Part shown: positions 22,672 to 33,995 of the stretch, one piece after another
Layout of the letters: each line of letters starts with the position of its first letter
Position numbering within the stretch: position 1 is the first letter of the stretch
From: Heliocidaris erythrogramma
Taxonomy: Eukaryota; Echinodermata; Echinoidea; Camarodonta; Echinometridae
Assembly (NCBI GenBank): GCA_025617745.1
Contig: CM046872.1
Coordinates: forward strand, 992,001 to 1,056,000
DNA length: 64,000 nt
Direction: 5' to 3'
Translations under genes and position numbers: made by a program
Notes under the pieces: generated by a model
Told to the model about the DNA's origin: nothing
Database searches by the model: none
Seen by the model: only the letters and a program-made list of their open reading frames with translations

Positions 22672-23066
22672 ACACAGATATGTGTTTGTAGGACTACACA
22701 CACATCAAAAGTTGGTCCATTTCTAGTTATATTTGAAATACGAAGGCATTTCGAGAGCAATACTTGCCATGTGACGTCACAATGACATTCTTGCACATAG
22801 AGATACAAAGAATAGGAAAAGCTTTTTTTTTCTCTCTTTTAGGGGAACTAAGACTTCTCTTTAAAGGGAAGCTTGAGTTCTGGGAAAAGTAAAAAAGAAT
22901 CATTCGTGAGCTTTCTCATTCTTTGTATGTTAGTTTGGAAGATTATCATAGTGGATATGTCCCCTGAAAAGGATTTCTCTTCAAATGCCCTCATATTTAG
23001 TTCAAAATATGACAAGAAACAGCAGAAATGTTCAGGCCGAACATTTGTGTGTAGTCCCATATACAC
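22672..23066. mobile_element. ~395-bp foldback of the ATATTT.AAATAT repeat family
   Basis: Left arm (about 22672-22815) and right arm (about 22905-23066) are inverted copies. Shared words are GGACTACACACA, TATTTGAAATACGAAGGCAT (with variants) and the inner ACAAAGAATA/CATTCTTTGT pair. Single arms of the same repeat occur at 10688-10765, 35825-35935 and 58195-58310. The element is non-coding. Confidence 0.65.
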
Positions 23067-23395
23067 ATAATGTGTTCAGTGCACGTGACTCTCAGCAGGA
23101 TTGAGTCAATTTCTTATTGTTTTGGTAATTCCAAAACCTTACAGCATACACCAATGCTTATTTGCTATATACATTAACATTTCCCAATTGCTTTGAGACA
23201 ATTTCTTTCACAATTCCATCTCATGTCCAGAACTAAAACTTTTCTTTAAACAAGATTCTTGGGAGTCCTCATAGAAATTCTCCTCTATAATCGTTTAGTT
23301 TAGAACTGTAATTGCACATCAAATCAGGTAGGCGTGGATCCTAATCTAGCATGGTGGTGTGGATAAATTAATGAACCACGTGATCATGGTAATTT
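23067..23395. other. Non-coding stretch, nothing recognised
   Basis: No exon or repeat recognised. Confidence 0.3.
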
Positions 23396-23480
23396 TTTTT
23401 ATTTGATTTCATTTGATTTGATTTATTGGTTTCTATCATCATCTCTTTTAACATACGTTTCATGCTCATGAATGTGACTT
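23396..23480 (-). mobile_element. Possible LINE 3' end with (CAAAT)n-like tail
   Basis: The plus strand reads TTATTTGATTTCATTTGATT then TGATTTATTGG. On the minus strand this is an AATCAAAT-type 3' tail of the kind terminating CR1/L2-like LINEs. No RT sequence lies upstream on that strand, so this would be a strongly 5'-truncated copy. Confidence 0.3.
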
Positions 23481-24069
23481 GAATACACCTTTTCCATACA
23501 ATATACACATAGAAATGTAAGATTAAATTACAAACAATACATGATTAAAATTATATAGAGGAAGGCTGCAGCTTAAGCATGAACCTTGATGTGCTTGAAG
23601 CTCTCAGCCACTACGAAATAAAAGGAATCTGGTGCATGAGTTGTAGAGAAGGCTTCGAGAAAAGGCGGAAAGAATGTTGGTTTCGAAGTACAATGATAAT
23701 CACAATGATAAATTGCATTGTGATGATTTAGGCTTTCGATTTGAACTGACAAACGACAGATGTGTGACGATCGCTGCCTCGTTATAAAACGAATTACGGA
23801 AATAAGTAAACACAAATGGTGAATTTATTTAGATGAATAAGGCCGACTCAGTGGCCGACGCCAGACACCTCATGCTTCGTTAGAAAACGCCGTGTTTATA
23901 GAATTATGGAATTCGATTACTGACGTCGTATTTTAGATACCATTTTGGATTAGCACTGCAAAATCACTTGTTAGTGTACTTTGTACTGTACTATACAAAA
24001 GCCTTTGGACTGCTGTATATGACAAAATATTCTTCTTTTTCCCTTTTATTGGGCATTTTATGCATGATT
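23481..24069. other. Non-coding stretch, nothing recognised
   Basis: No exon recognised. Confidence 0.3.
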
Positions 24070-24360
24070 ACCCAGTCTAGTTTTAATGTACTGTATTCAT
24101 GATTTATCTTTTGCCAGGAACCATCGCTTCTACAAGCTTTGCTTCTAAGCGGGTCTCTGTTTTCATTCTCATTTTCATAAATTAATCTAAAGTAGACTTC
24201 ATTGCTGCTACTTTTTTTTTCTTACAATTCAAACTTTAATGCACTTTGTTTAGCTTGTAATGATCGAAAATGTTTCTGCACTAAGTTCTGCACAATACTT
24301 ATTGTTATATACTTTGAAAAATGAAAATAAAATCTAAATCTAAAAAATAAATTTAAAAAA
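24070..24360 (+). mobile_element. Possible LINE 3' UTR with AATCTAAATCTA tail
   Basis: The sequence ends TTGAAAAATGAAAATAAAAT followed by CTAAATCTAAAAAATAAATT, a simple tandem tail typical of non-LTR retrotransposon 3' ends. It lacks coding sequence, so assignment rests only on the tail pattern. Confidence 0.3.
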
Positions 24361-25786
24361 AATGTTCTTGAATGTGAGTAAGTGTTATTCTTGGTACCCA
24401 GTTCCATTACGTCAGTCTATGACGTTTAAGTGGCACACCCGTGCATGTCCAGGTACAGACTGAGCGTCAATACCATCATGACCATGGTAGTAAACGCCAA
24501 TCTTCCAATAAATTCGAAATCCTGCTCTCGGCCATCTTACCCCTGCGTCAAGGAGTTGCGTCTGCACAAAGGTATTGAATCTGGAAATGTCCTATACATT
24601 TAAATGCCACTTTGTCCACGATTGCGCCATGTAAATGCCGCCCCATGTGCAGCCGGAATTATCGATGAATCATTTATCAGCAGAGAGACCAAAGAAATAA
24701 ATAATGTTCTCTTAACAGGGAACAATTAGTCATTTTTGTGAAAGGTTAACGATTCCGTTCCATAACACGCATGCAATTCATATATTCGTCAATCTTCAAA
24801 GAACATGAGTGCATACATAAACGCGCAAACAAAAGGCCCATTATTTCTTCAAACTGTCCATATTCTGTGTAGAAACTGGGATTTAATTTATGGCCAGTCA
24901 TTTCATATGCGTCCTGAGAAATAAAGCGTTTGGCAACTTCTATACCGGGGCCACAAATCATGTCCAAGAATATTAATGTTCTAATTAATGGATTGAAAAG
25001 AACCATTTCTTTTGTCCTGAACTAGAAACGAGTTCACACGTAGTTAAGGTCGACACTTAAATCCAAATAGAAAAATCAAACGAAAATTTGATATCCCAAA
25101 TTTGACTCTTGGAAGTTAACTTAGAACCATCCTTTACAATCCTAGTGGCACAGAATGGATCAAGGTGCTATCTCAGTGTTGGAGTCGGAGTTGCGATTGG
25201 GGTAGTAGACAATGTGGGGTCCTCTAAATACCTATCCAAAAGCGTAATTTTAAGCAAATCCAATACTCGTTTTGTTTTCCTTTTGTTTTGTTTGCCTATT
25301 TGCTGTAGGAAAATATTCAAAATTATGACCCGATAAGCCCTCTCCCTCTTTCAAAATGTTGTCTTTTATCAAGCTCGGGTATTAAATACTGCGGGTACCG
25401 TTTTCTGAGACCGGTTTTCTTCTTAAAAAAAAAAGGTTAGATGAGTTGAGATTTTACTACTTTAAATGCATCATCATACCAGTGAAGTTGTTAGCTCCAC
25501 AGAGGTTTCATATATACCCAGGGAGTTCACTTAGCAGAAATATCTTAGAATTAAACAAAGATGATTCTGAATGATGCGATCACATAATATTGGTAAAAAA
25601 AAAAAATCTTTGAATCTTTGAAAACCGCAAAAGACAGCGGTTGTTTCATATTGAACGTTTTCATCGTTTATTCGTTTGGTAGGGGGTAACTTCTTATCTT
25701 TTCCCCAATTTCACAAGAGGCAGAAAGCAGGGGAGGGGGGAGTGGAGATTTATAATCACGCGTTACACCTTCATAATTCATAAGAA
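24361..25786. other. Non-coding stretch, nothing recognised
   Basis: Only a short phrase near 25033 resembles the end of the 21978-22424 element. No exon recognised. Confidence 0.35.
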
Positions 25787-25962
25787 ATATAGCCGAGTGG
25801 TTAAAACACTCGACTGGAAATGCGAGGATCGTGAGTTCGATCCCCGGTACGGCACTTATGCTCTTGGGCATCCTCAGCAAGGCATTTTTGTGCTCTTTTA
25901 ACATACATTAAATTAAATAGATGATATTTGGCATATCAATACTTGTGTGTGTGTGTGTATAT
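25787..25962 (+). mobile_element. tRNA-Ser-like SINE
   Basis: A-box TAGCCGAGTGG (25790-25800) and B-box GAGTTCGATCCCC (25833-25845) sit at tRNA spacing. The acceptor-like end CGGTACGGCAC and the body GGGCATCCTCAGCAAGGCAT follow, then (GT)n near 25944-25959. The head pairs poorly as a full cloverleaf, so it is a SINE and not a tRNA gene. It has the same head type and body as the minus-strand copy at 363-552. Both pol III boxes are intact here. Confidence 0.8.
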
Positions 25963-26689
25963 GTTTTTCTTTAAAAAAATATAATAATTCAGAATGAACA
26001 CCCCGAAGCTTTTAGACAGGATATACGTTTCAGCTTGGTCGGTTCATTTCCTTGTCGTTCAGAATAGGAAGGACCCTATGCCTTTGGCATTAGGTGAGAC
26101 TAATCACACCATAAAATGAAGTCAAGTTGAAATACAGATCTCCCGTTTTTCATCTAACGAATGAAACATATTAGTCTCACACCATAATCCGATTATAATT
26201 TCAATTATTTTCTACCAGGCAGCTGTGAATGCCGACAAGCTATTAAGGTAAAATACATATGAACGTTAAGTTCACTTTACGCTAGCAATTATTGTTCACA
26301 GGTGAAAAACCAGTAATACAGACACAGAATAAATGGCGGTCCAGTCTTATAGTAATAAATTCCTAAAATGTTAATTAAGAAAAAAAATGGCTATCAAATT
26401 TTAAACATGTTGAATTTCGTTTTTTGTTGTATTTTTTTCAAATAGAGGTTTTGGGGGTCTAGATTGATACGTTGACCAATTGATTGCATGCAGAAGTATT
26501 GTCTGATATAACATTCTTATTATCTTTTGGGGGATATAAACATCGAAAGATTTGGGATTATAGGCTGACATGTCCCACCGACATATTAAGTGCATTATAG
26601 GCCCTACATACTCTTCATACTTATTTTCTCTTTCAAAGCATTGCGAATCCAACTCTCGGTTTGTTTGTTTGTTTGTATTTTTTTTCTTA
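25963..26689. other. Non-coding stretch with a small stem
   Basis: GTGAGACTAAT at about 26093 and ATTAGTCTCAC at about 26169 form an 11-bp inverted pair. No exon recognised. Confidence 0.3.
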
Positions 26690-26979
26690 CAGGTAATTAT
26701 TTACCGAAGAATTTTCTCACATGGTTTTATTAAATGGAAATGTTAAATTTGAGTGCTTCAATAGAGTGCTTCAACAGACTGCAAACTTTAAACCCTTATT
26801 TCTCAGAAGTAACATTCTGAGGGACTGTGCATTCTACTCTTTGTACAGTGAGTTAGGAACATCCAATGCTAATGAGTTATATATCAGTTTAAAGCTGAAA
26901 ATCTCCTCTTTCAGAATCAGACCGTAACTAAAAATTCATATCTGGCGACTTTTGGGTGGTTTTGTGGTGCCTGGTCACA
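26690..26979. mobile_element. Truncated TGTGACCC-family element, right end only
   Basis: The right terminus GGTGGTTTTGTGGTGCCTGG then TCACA ends at 26979 and is followed by TA. It matches the inverted end of the elements at 19694-20355 and 39918-40578. The matching left end was not found, so the left limit here is a guess. Confidence 0.5.
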
Positions 26980-27311
26980 TACTTTTTTAAAAGAAGAAGA
27001 AAAAGATGGAATCGATCGGCATGAACAAATTATGCAAAAATAATTATGAAAATTTTATGGCAGTCAGGCTCGTAGTCACGGTCCACTCGCTTTGATACAA
27101 AGATTTCGTAACGAGTTGTATTTTTCAGTGAACGCGTCTTTCAGCAGGTTGAAGTTAGTTTAATAGTTAGTTTTTGTTATATGCTGCTCGAAAACACTCA
27201 TCTACACAGTGATAAACAATTTATAGTAGATTTAAGGAAATTTCCTTCGAAACACAATGCCTTTACGGGAACCTAATACCATGCTTAAAAAATAATGTAA
27301 ATGGTACTTAC
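26980..27311 (-). other. Start of GPCR intron
   Basis: Directly 3' of the receptor exon on the minus strand. It opens with GTAAGTACC (first intron base 27311), a strong animal splice donor. The acceptor and the next exon were not found. Confidence 0.6.
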
Positions 27312-27943
27312 GCCACGTCGTAAGATCCGTATGGTTGTCCATCGGGAGGCCATATGATGTAACAGTGTACTCTTTCAGTTCCGTCTATATAAATGAACTT
27401 ATACTGTCCTGCAAAGAAGAACCTAGGGCTTGTCCAGGCTGCTGCCACGATCCAGATAGATATGACCGAGCCGATAATGACCCGTTTAGGTAGCCGAGGT
27501 AGGAGAGGATGGACTATGGCACGGAAGCGGTCAACGGTGACGGCCATCAGGGACAGAATACTTGCGACTGCTGACAGATTCGCCACAAACTTGGCGATCT
27601 TGCAGCCGACAAGTCCGAACGGCCAGTTCTCCGTTACAATGTAGGTAAACATAGTCGGCATGTCAATAGTGGCGATCATAGTGTCCGCAACGGCAAGGTT
27701 TAAAAGGAAATAGTTCGTCACCGTTCTCATTCGTGGGTTCGTTAGAACGATCCAGATGACTATAATATTACCGGCACCGGCAACGACCATGATGGCGGTG
27801 GCAAGGATACTCCAGCAGATGACGGATTCAACACTGACAGTGTGAGCTGCGCTGAAGTTGAAATTGTAAACCCCTATGAAGCCCCATGGTGTTTCGGCGG
27901 GGGCTTCACTTGTCAAATTTTGGATGCTTAACTCACTTTCCAT
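27312..27943 (-). CDS. Rhodopsin-family GPCR, tachykinin/luqin-receptor-like, exon with TM1-TM4 (partial)
   Basis: This exon encodes 210 codons plus two bases of the N-terminal half of a class A neuropeptide receptor. The extracellular N-terminus has two N-glycosylation sequons (N9-L-T, N29-F-S). TM1 is about 41-65 with G58-N59. TM2 is about 76-98 within RMRTVTNYFLLNLAVAD (D87 is the conserved TM2 Asp). TM3 is about 112-137, preceded by C114 and followed by D138-R139-F140, a DRF variant of DRY. TM4 is about 154-174 with W164. C194 is the likely disulphide partner of C114, in HCYIIWPPDG, which resembles the tachykinin-receptor second extracellular loop. The start is supported by an in-frame TGA 8 codons upstream and a good context (G at -3, G at +4). 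The exon ends in phase 2 before GTAAGT. TM5-TM7 are not found in the window. A luqin/RYamide or other related peptide receptor is possible. Confidence 0.93.
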
Positions 27944-28683
27944 CGCGACTGGTAGATCTCTACTTCACTGATGTCGGGAAATGATCCAGTGACTATGCTT
28001 CTGAACAACATATGCTGCAACGATCGGTGCTCCAAAATCACGTGTTAATATCCTCCAATATTTAAGAGTTCTTTATCTACTTGAATTCATTTTAGAAAAT
28101 TGTTTTAAAGCATATCGCTTGTGATCAAATATATTTCATCACCAGCAATAGTTAAATACAGAGAAAGATTTTTATTTTGTCAATATGATGAACTGTGTCT
28201 TGTAAAATAAGGATGATTGACGTACAAATAGCAATACCTTTAAATTAAAGTAACATCTGTACAAATGCGAAGAATAGTATCAAGTTTTAGAGTTACCTCG
28301 AAAATAATCATAAAACAATAATAAAAGAGATAGAAGTGTTATATTGCGAAAGTTTAACAGAAAGAAAGAAAGGAAATCATCAGCGAGATCGAAATAATTC
28401 AACAACGTGGTACCCAAACTTGCTGACGTTTTGTTGGTCAGCTCCGCTGGTCGATGTTTTCACATCAGCAGGAGATTTCCAAATTCACCCATCGGCGTGT
28501 TAAATTATTCAAAGCTGACACCTAATACCAAATACTGCTCCAAAACATTCTGGAACAAAACCTAAGCTCCAAAAGCATTACAAAGTATATATTGGATTCC
28601 GTATCTATTTCTTTTCCTCCACATGACATAATACGGCCGGCGAAGTAGCCTTGAACTGAGCGGTGGCTTTAACATCTATTCTC
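27944..28683 (-). other. 5' flank of the receptor exon
   Basis: It is immediately upstream of the receptor start and may hold 5' UTR, an upstream intron or promoter. No clear TATA/CCAAT arrangement or acceptor was identified. Confidence 0.3.
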
Positions 28684-29040
28684 CTTGCTATCCCAGTATA
28701 CGACCTGGTTTAGAAGAGTCCACGGGGTGGCGATGCATGCAGTTCTAGCTGCTGCGAGGAGTAAACCAGAACTTAGAGGTTTCTATTGGAGCTGTCGTCT
28801 GCGCAGAGCAATGCGTGTGGTTCCCGCTCTTTCCTCTCAATCTAGTGTGGCAGAGTTGTTTAAGTTCAAGATTCAGTCCCTGCCTTTCTCTCGCACTCTC
28901 CGACGCTCTCTCATCCGCTCTCTGCTCCAGGCCCGTCAAGAAAGAAGTGCTCAGATCATTCACTGCGCATCCAAGTCAGATATTATTCGTTTTTCTCCGG
29001 GTGATTAGAGAGTGCAGTAAATCTGAAGCGCTGGATTAAA
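28684..29040. other. GC-richer island upstream of the receptor
   Basis: Markedly GC-richer than its surroundings, with open frames on both strands (about 107 codons on plus, 72 on minus). None has a recognisable domain. It includes a palindromic TCTGCGCAGA core near 28798-28807. It is a plausible 5' UTR exon or promoter of the receptor, but no motif proves it. Confidence 0.3.
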
Positions 29041-29294
29041 AAACAGCAGAGTGGCTTGTTCTTTTTAAATATATTCCTCTCTCTCTCTCTCTCCTTATCA
29101 CTCTATAGATTTTGTTTTCTGCAGCTTGTTATGGTAGACGTTGCGGATGCTCGGGCAGCTGAAAAGACAAAACAGGAGAGGATAAAAGCCTCATTAATTC
29201 ATTTTAGATATCATTAAATGACTGAAGAATATAAGAGATGCGAAATCAATACTGCTTAGCGTTGAATGCGACTCTTAATATAAATATATATATG
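29041..29294. other. Non-coding, (CT)n tract
   Basis: (CT)n at about 29077-29094. Nothing else seen. Confidence 0.3.
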
Positions 29295-29342
29295 AAGGAG
29301 GATAATAAAAGCTACGACCGTCTCATAGTGATTTTTTTTCTT
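29295..29342 (+). repeat. Fragment of the repeat also at 52.7 kb
   Basis: GAAGGAGGATAATAAAAGCT then ACGACCGTCTCATAGTGA corresponds to AAAGGAGGACAATAACAGCT and ACGACCGCCTCATAGTGA at about 52729-52767. It is probably the 3' part of a Penelope-like terminal repeat (see the 52.69-kb entry). Confidence 0.5.
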
Positions 29343-30500
29343 CTGCTGCAAGACATTTATTGCATAACTCAATGTCTGTTAATATTTCACCCTACCACTG
29401 ATTAAATTTGCAGGTAATTCAGGCGCACAGTTAGGATGCATCACCTTCCCTTTTCTTTTGTAAATTGCTCCTGTTAGGAGAGCGCTTTTAGCACATAGGT
29501 GAACTGCGGTCATGATATCTTTCATTCAACCCTTTCCTCTGCTTCTCCGTTGCTACGTCAGGGCAATTAAGAGAATGAATGAAGCGTGGTCATGTGGTTT
29601 GTTTGGACTAACGTGAGTTAGTGTTGGAAAGAAGGTGTGCGAAAACGAGTGGGGGAGACGCCATTATAGTCGTTATTGAAGAAAGTCCTGTTATGTCACC
29701 CTTTGGGAGGGAGTCCCACTGCCAGTGGAGGGAAGACGTTTGGCTTGCCGTGTTAGAGCGAGTGTATTTTCCCCTATTTTGGTTTTGCCAATTTTTCTGC
29801 TGTTTTGGAGCGGATTGGGCAGATAGTTGGTGGTGGATAAGATCCTTCTGGGAGGCAGGCAACGGGTCCTTCAATATCCAGAAATAACTGTAAGCCTTGA
29901 CCTAAAAGCTGATTGTTAATTTTCTTTAAAACTAGACTTATTACCATATTTTATGCTTGCATATTGTAAAGTAAATTTCCAAAATTTAGGATATCATAAA
30001 TTCTTGTATATTCTTTTTCAAAATAAAGAATGTATTATTTTTGGATTCGTGTCATTTGAAAAGCAAGACGCATTTCTTGTACTACAGTGTATTTGTGATA
30101 TTTCTTATCACTGTGAAAATGCCCTCTTTCGGCAAAAAAGGAAAGACGGTCATTTTGTAATTCTGCCATTTTGGTCGTTGCATTTGGCAGGTAGCCATGT
30201 TGAATTTCGATGCAAGGTGTTTGTTTTGTTTTTTCCCCTCCGCATGTTATTTATTGATATCACGATATTGTGACGAATTATTGTGATGGTATATCACTTC
30301 ATTATTATTATTATATATTGTTGCTCTTTAGTAAATAATGAGCTACTGGTACTAGGAATGTTGGTAACTATGGTTAAATCAACATCGTCATATCATATTG
30401 TTAGAAAAGTGACTAAATATTTAAAACAATAAAGACACTTGTTGAAATGTTTAGGTTATTAATACTTTGATGTTTTTGATGTTTTGTTTACTATATTACA
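29343..30500. other. Non-coding stretch with a GC-richer island
   Basis: A segment at about 29590-29887 is open for 88 codons on both strands but has no recognisable protein. The rest is AT-rich, with (ATT)n near 30300. Confidence 0.3.
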
Positions 30501-30743
30501 GCCGTTCAGGGTGGCTTTCAACCACACATCGAGTGAGTCGACTTTCGACTGCATTTCTTCACTGGTCGTGGATGGTGTGTTTCTCAATATGTCATCAGGA
30601 GCCTCGATCGGACTTAGTCTTCGATTTCAGCCACGCCTTTGACAACTCTGTGCAAGCGCCATGGACACTTGTCGTCTCATCAGTTCAAACGCTTGTTTCG
30701 GGTAACTTCACGATGAACCGACAATGGTCTGTTAGAATAATCT
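30501..30743 (+). CDS. Weak candidate exon, unrecognised
   Basis: A good acceptor (TACTATATTACAG, ending about 30500) is followed by about 240 bp of higher-GC sequence. A donor-like CT|GTATGT follows near 30743. One frame stays open throughout; another reads a protein-like stretch for about 48 codons before a stop. A further donor-like GTGAGT lies only 31 bp in. No family recognised, so it may be a non-coding RNA exon or chance. Confidence 0.2.
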
Positions 30744-31555
30744 GTATGTATGTTTAAATTTAACCAGGTATACACTGTTTACTCTGTTATGAAGTAATTC
30801 AACCCTCATTAAACAATTAGTCGGATTTCTACTGTAATTGTATACTTTATTTGTTCATGTCTTTCATGAGAATTTAGAGCGCAAGTTTCAGACAATTTGT
30901 TTACTTGCTGAATTAAAACTCAGACCTTGGAAATTTAACGATTTATCTGAATGAATCTTTATTTGTGTATCGCCACGTAAGCTATATCTCTTTCAGTGCC
31001 GATGGCACGTATATGTGACAGATAGACTTTTCATTTTCATTCACCAATTGCTCGACCACAGGAAAGGTATATGGTAGTCAATATATATCAAATTTGAAGC
31101 ATAAATCAAGCATTCTAAATATATGACTATAATTATATGCTACCATAGAAAAATTTCTGAGAAAATTGCAGATTTTTAAAAAGATTCTATTTCAACATTG
31201 AAGAATGGTAAACAAAATAATGGACAAAAAAGAAACTCAAATGTAATTTTCAATAATTTTTATGCATAAAGTTGGGTAAAGTAATAACGTTTGGTATCAA
31301 AAGAAATGGTAATAAATTTTTGTACACAATATTTTGCGAAATAACAGATGGTTAATGAAGTGCAGACATTTGAAAAGTAGCCATTGATCACATTTGGGTA
31401 AAATTTTGAAGAGAGCTAAGTCCCTTGGTACAGTAAGAGATATACTACAATGTTGTGACAGTGATCATTTCTCTCACTATACCTTGCACTAAACAACTAT
31501 GAGTAACCACAAGCGTTGTGTTCGAGGAACATTTCTCACAATATATATGTGTAAA
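30744..31555. other. Non-coding stretch, nothing recognised
   Basis: AT-rich. No exon or repeat recognised. Confidence 0.35.
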
Positions 31556-31770
31556 AGGCCAAGATTTAGGACGTAGCTGAATATACCTCGGCATTTATTC
31601 ACGCCAAGCTTTCGGCATTATCGCCTTCTTTGAGAATTGTACGACGAAAAAGCAACGGAAATGGAACAAAATAATAGTATTGCTACATGCGTAAATGAAA
31701 AGTAACTGTCATCAGAAATGTATTGCTTGGCCTGAATAAAATCCATGGTATATTCAGTTAGGTCTTGGCC
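31556..31770 (-). repeat. Inverted pair with a Penelope-terminal-like motif
   Basis: On the minus strand AAGAAGGCGATAATGCCGAA then AGCTTGGCGTGAATAAA (about 31600-31638) has the stem-plus-GAAA form seen in Penelope-like element terminal repeats. The CTGANGA part of a hammerhead core is degenerate. The flanks GGTATATTCAG..TAGGTC..TTGGCC occur inverted at about 31556-31592 and 31747-31770. Terminal repeats in inverted arrangement are known for Penelope-like elements. No RT is present. Confidence 0.4.
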
Positions 31771-33237
31771 TGTTTCATTCATTTAATTTATTCAACCAAG
31801 GCGGCCCGTCATGTGGCGTTTTAGGCAAATTATTACACTTATATAAATACATAATATTTATAGAATTCATATAATCTATTTCCTGAGGGGTGGTAATTGT
31901 CCGGGGCGTAGATGTCCGGGAGTAGTTCTCCTGGGGGTAGTTGTCCGAGAATCCTCCATACATCCTTTCCAATAATTCGAACATAGTCAGTGTCACATCC
32001 GGGAGGGGGAGGGCAAGGGGGGGGGGGGGGGAGTGGGGAAGAGCGGGCACGTGCCTGGGGGTCAAATCCAAAGTTGCGTATCTTTAATAAGTAGACATCA
32101 AGTATAACAAAAAGAATGTAAACACTAACTTAATGAGGCTAAATAATTCCGAAATTTTCAATCAGTTAAGTTTTATTACATCTTTAGGTGCACCGGCAAC
32201 ACCAGCACTTTACCTTTTATAGCTGCCGGGTTAGGGTTTGTTCCCATAACAAGTAATTATGAGGGAAACTGAGAAAATGAAGGGGAGAGCAAGATGAGTG
32301 CATGAACACGTTTGCGTAAAAAAAATAAAAAGGGTCCAAAGTTGGCCTTTAACATCAGGCAAGACGCACGTTCAAGGTCGATAGGTGCTGGTGTGATTAC
32401 AGCATTAATGCAAACTGCGCCCATGCCCGAGCACCTGTTTCGATTAGTGGTGTAATTTACTTCTCATGCGATCCAGCCAGGGAATTATCTCAAGAGCTCC
32501 GTGGTAACTCCTTGATCCATCCAGCAGTATACACATACGCATTCATAGACTCTCTCTCTCTCTCTCTCTCACACACATATATTTCTGCATTTCTTTGACA
32601 TTCGTTTTTGAATTTTTGAATTCTCTCTTTTCTTATCATCAGTTATTTATGACTATTATTTATATTTCCAAGGGGGAAACAAAGAAATACCGTCAAGAAC
32701 GCACCATGGTGTGTTGTAAGATTGCAGTTTTGATCCTCTCGGCAATGCAGCCTGCTCATAAAACTGGTATTATAGTATTGATTCCCTGTGGGAATCATAC
32801 GAGGAAGGAAAACGAGAGTTTCATGATCGTTTTAATGAAAGATTGGTGGATCCGATGCGAATTTTTTTCATCAAAGAGCAATTTAGAACGTCCGTCGTGC
32901 CCGCTCTAACCTTGGCCAGGTAATACGTGGAATCGATACGCAATGCTACAAGTTTCGTTCTCTTTAATAAACAGACGATGAATTATGGAAAAACGCAATT
33001 TCTTTTCCAACCATATACTATGCACATCAACAAGTGAACTCAGATGTACAATTAACCACGTATTATCAGCGGCTAAGATCGGAAGGGGAATGGTTTTGTT
33101 AAGACATAAAAATGTATTTTATCTCATTCGAAATGTTATTATACTATACAAGTGATGCCAAATGTTCCGCTATAGGAGTATAGCATGTTTCCTTTCCTTA
33201 ATTTTCAGCGCATGTTCCATTTGTTCCCCTCCCCCCC

Positions 33238-33268
<31 letters not shown>

Positions 33269-33984
33269 CATTCAAGGTCAACGCCTCAAAAAGGCGTCTA
33301 TTGATTGTTATGAAATCCACATTGAGAAGAGTGAGATATAATTTCCATACACATTAATGATTTATTTGGAATAAAAAAAAAGAAGTAGGAAAAAACATCG
33401 GGAATCAAATCCTATAATAAACAAATTGCTGTCATAAGGTAGTCGAAAATCTTAATTGCAAAGCAAAGTCATGCGATTATTCGAATCTAAAGAGAACATT
33501 TTCCACTGCCAAATTCCCTTTATTAGTATAATACACGATTGGCTGATCGTGCAACCCAAACTGACAAAGGGCGTGTGGGGGAATACCAGGGGGAAAGAAG
33601 GGATGAGAAAAACTAAATAAAAACAACGCCAAGAAAAAAATGATGTTCTGAAAAGAAATTGCAGTTTTGAAAAATGCAAAAAAAAAAAAATTGCCTTTCA
33701 TTTCGATTGCAGAAATAGAAATACGCCGTAAAAATGTATTTCATCTGCAGACCTAGAAATATTTACCAAATATTTTGTGTAGGGCGCATGTCGAACTGCG
33801 CGAATCCGGTGTCACTGTCATTCGCGTTTTCTCGCGCTCGTTGTGTGCGCTGCCCAGCACCATTTTCAACCACTGTCGTTTGATTATGAAGTATTCATTT
33901 CATTATGGTTATGGCAGTCTTGACCAATCAGAGGCCTCAAACTTGATATGTTTGATATAAATTATACAGGTACGTAGAGTAGTC
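31771..33984. other. Non-coding stretch with homopolymer tracts
   Basis: G-run at about 32018-32031, (CT)n/(CA)n at about 32551-32577, 20-base C-run at 33231-33250 followed by (CT)n, and A-run near 33678-33690. No exon recognised. Confidence 0.4.
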
Positions 33985-33995
33985 AGTGGGCTAGT

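Noticed and set aside
23573-23815. 80-codon minus frame near the possible LINE tail
   Set aside because: Does not read as LINE RT or any known domain.
25787-25860. True tRNA gene
   Set aside because: Pol III boxes are present, but the acceptor stem does not pair and a SINE body and (GT)n tail follow.
26401-26652. 83-codon minus frame
   Set aside because: No recognisable motif, and AT-rich like its surroundings; probably chance.
1-27311. TM5-TM7 exons of the receptor on the minus strand
   Set aside because: I looked for CWxPY- and NPxxY-like coding on the minus strand and found none convincing. A splice-aware protein alignment would decide.
29608-29887. Opposing 88-codon frames as genes
   Set aside because: Mirror frames with no recognisable domain or splice context; kept only as a GC-richer island.
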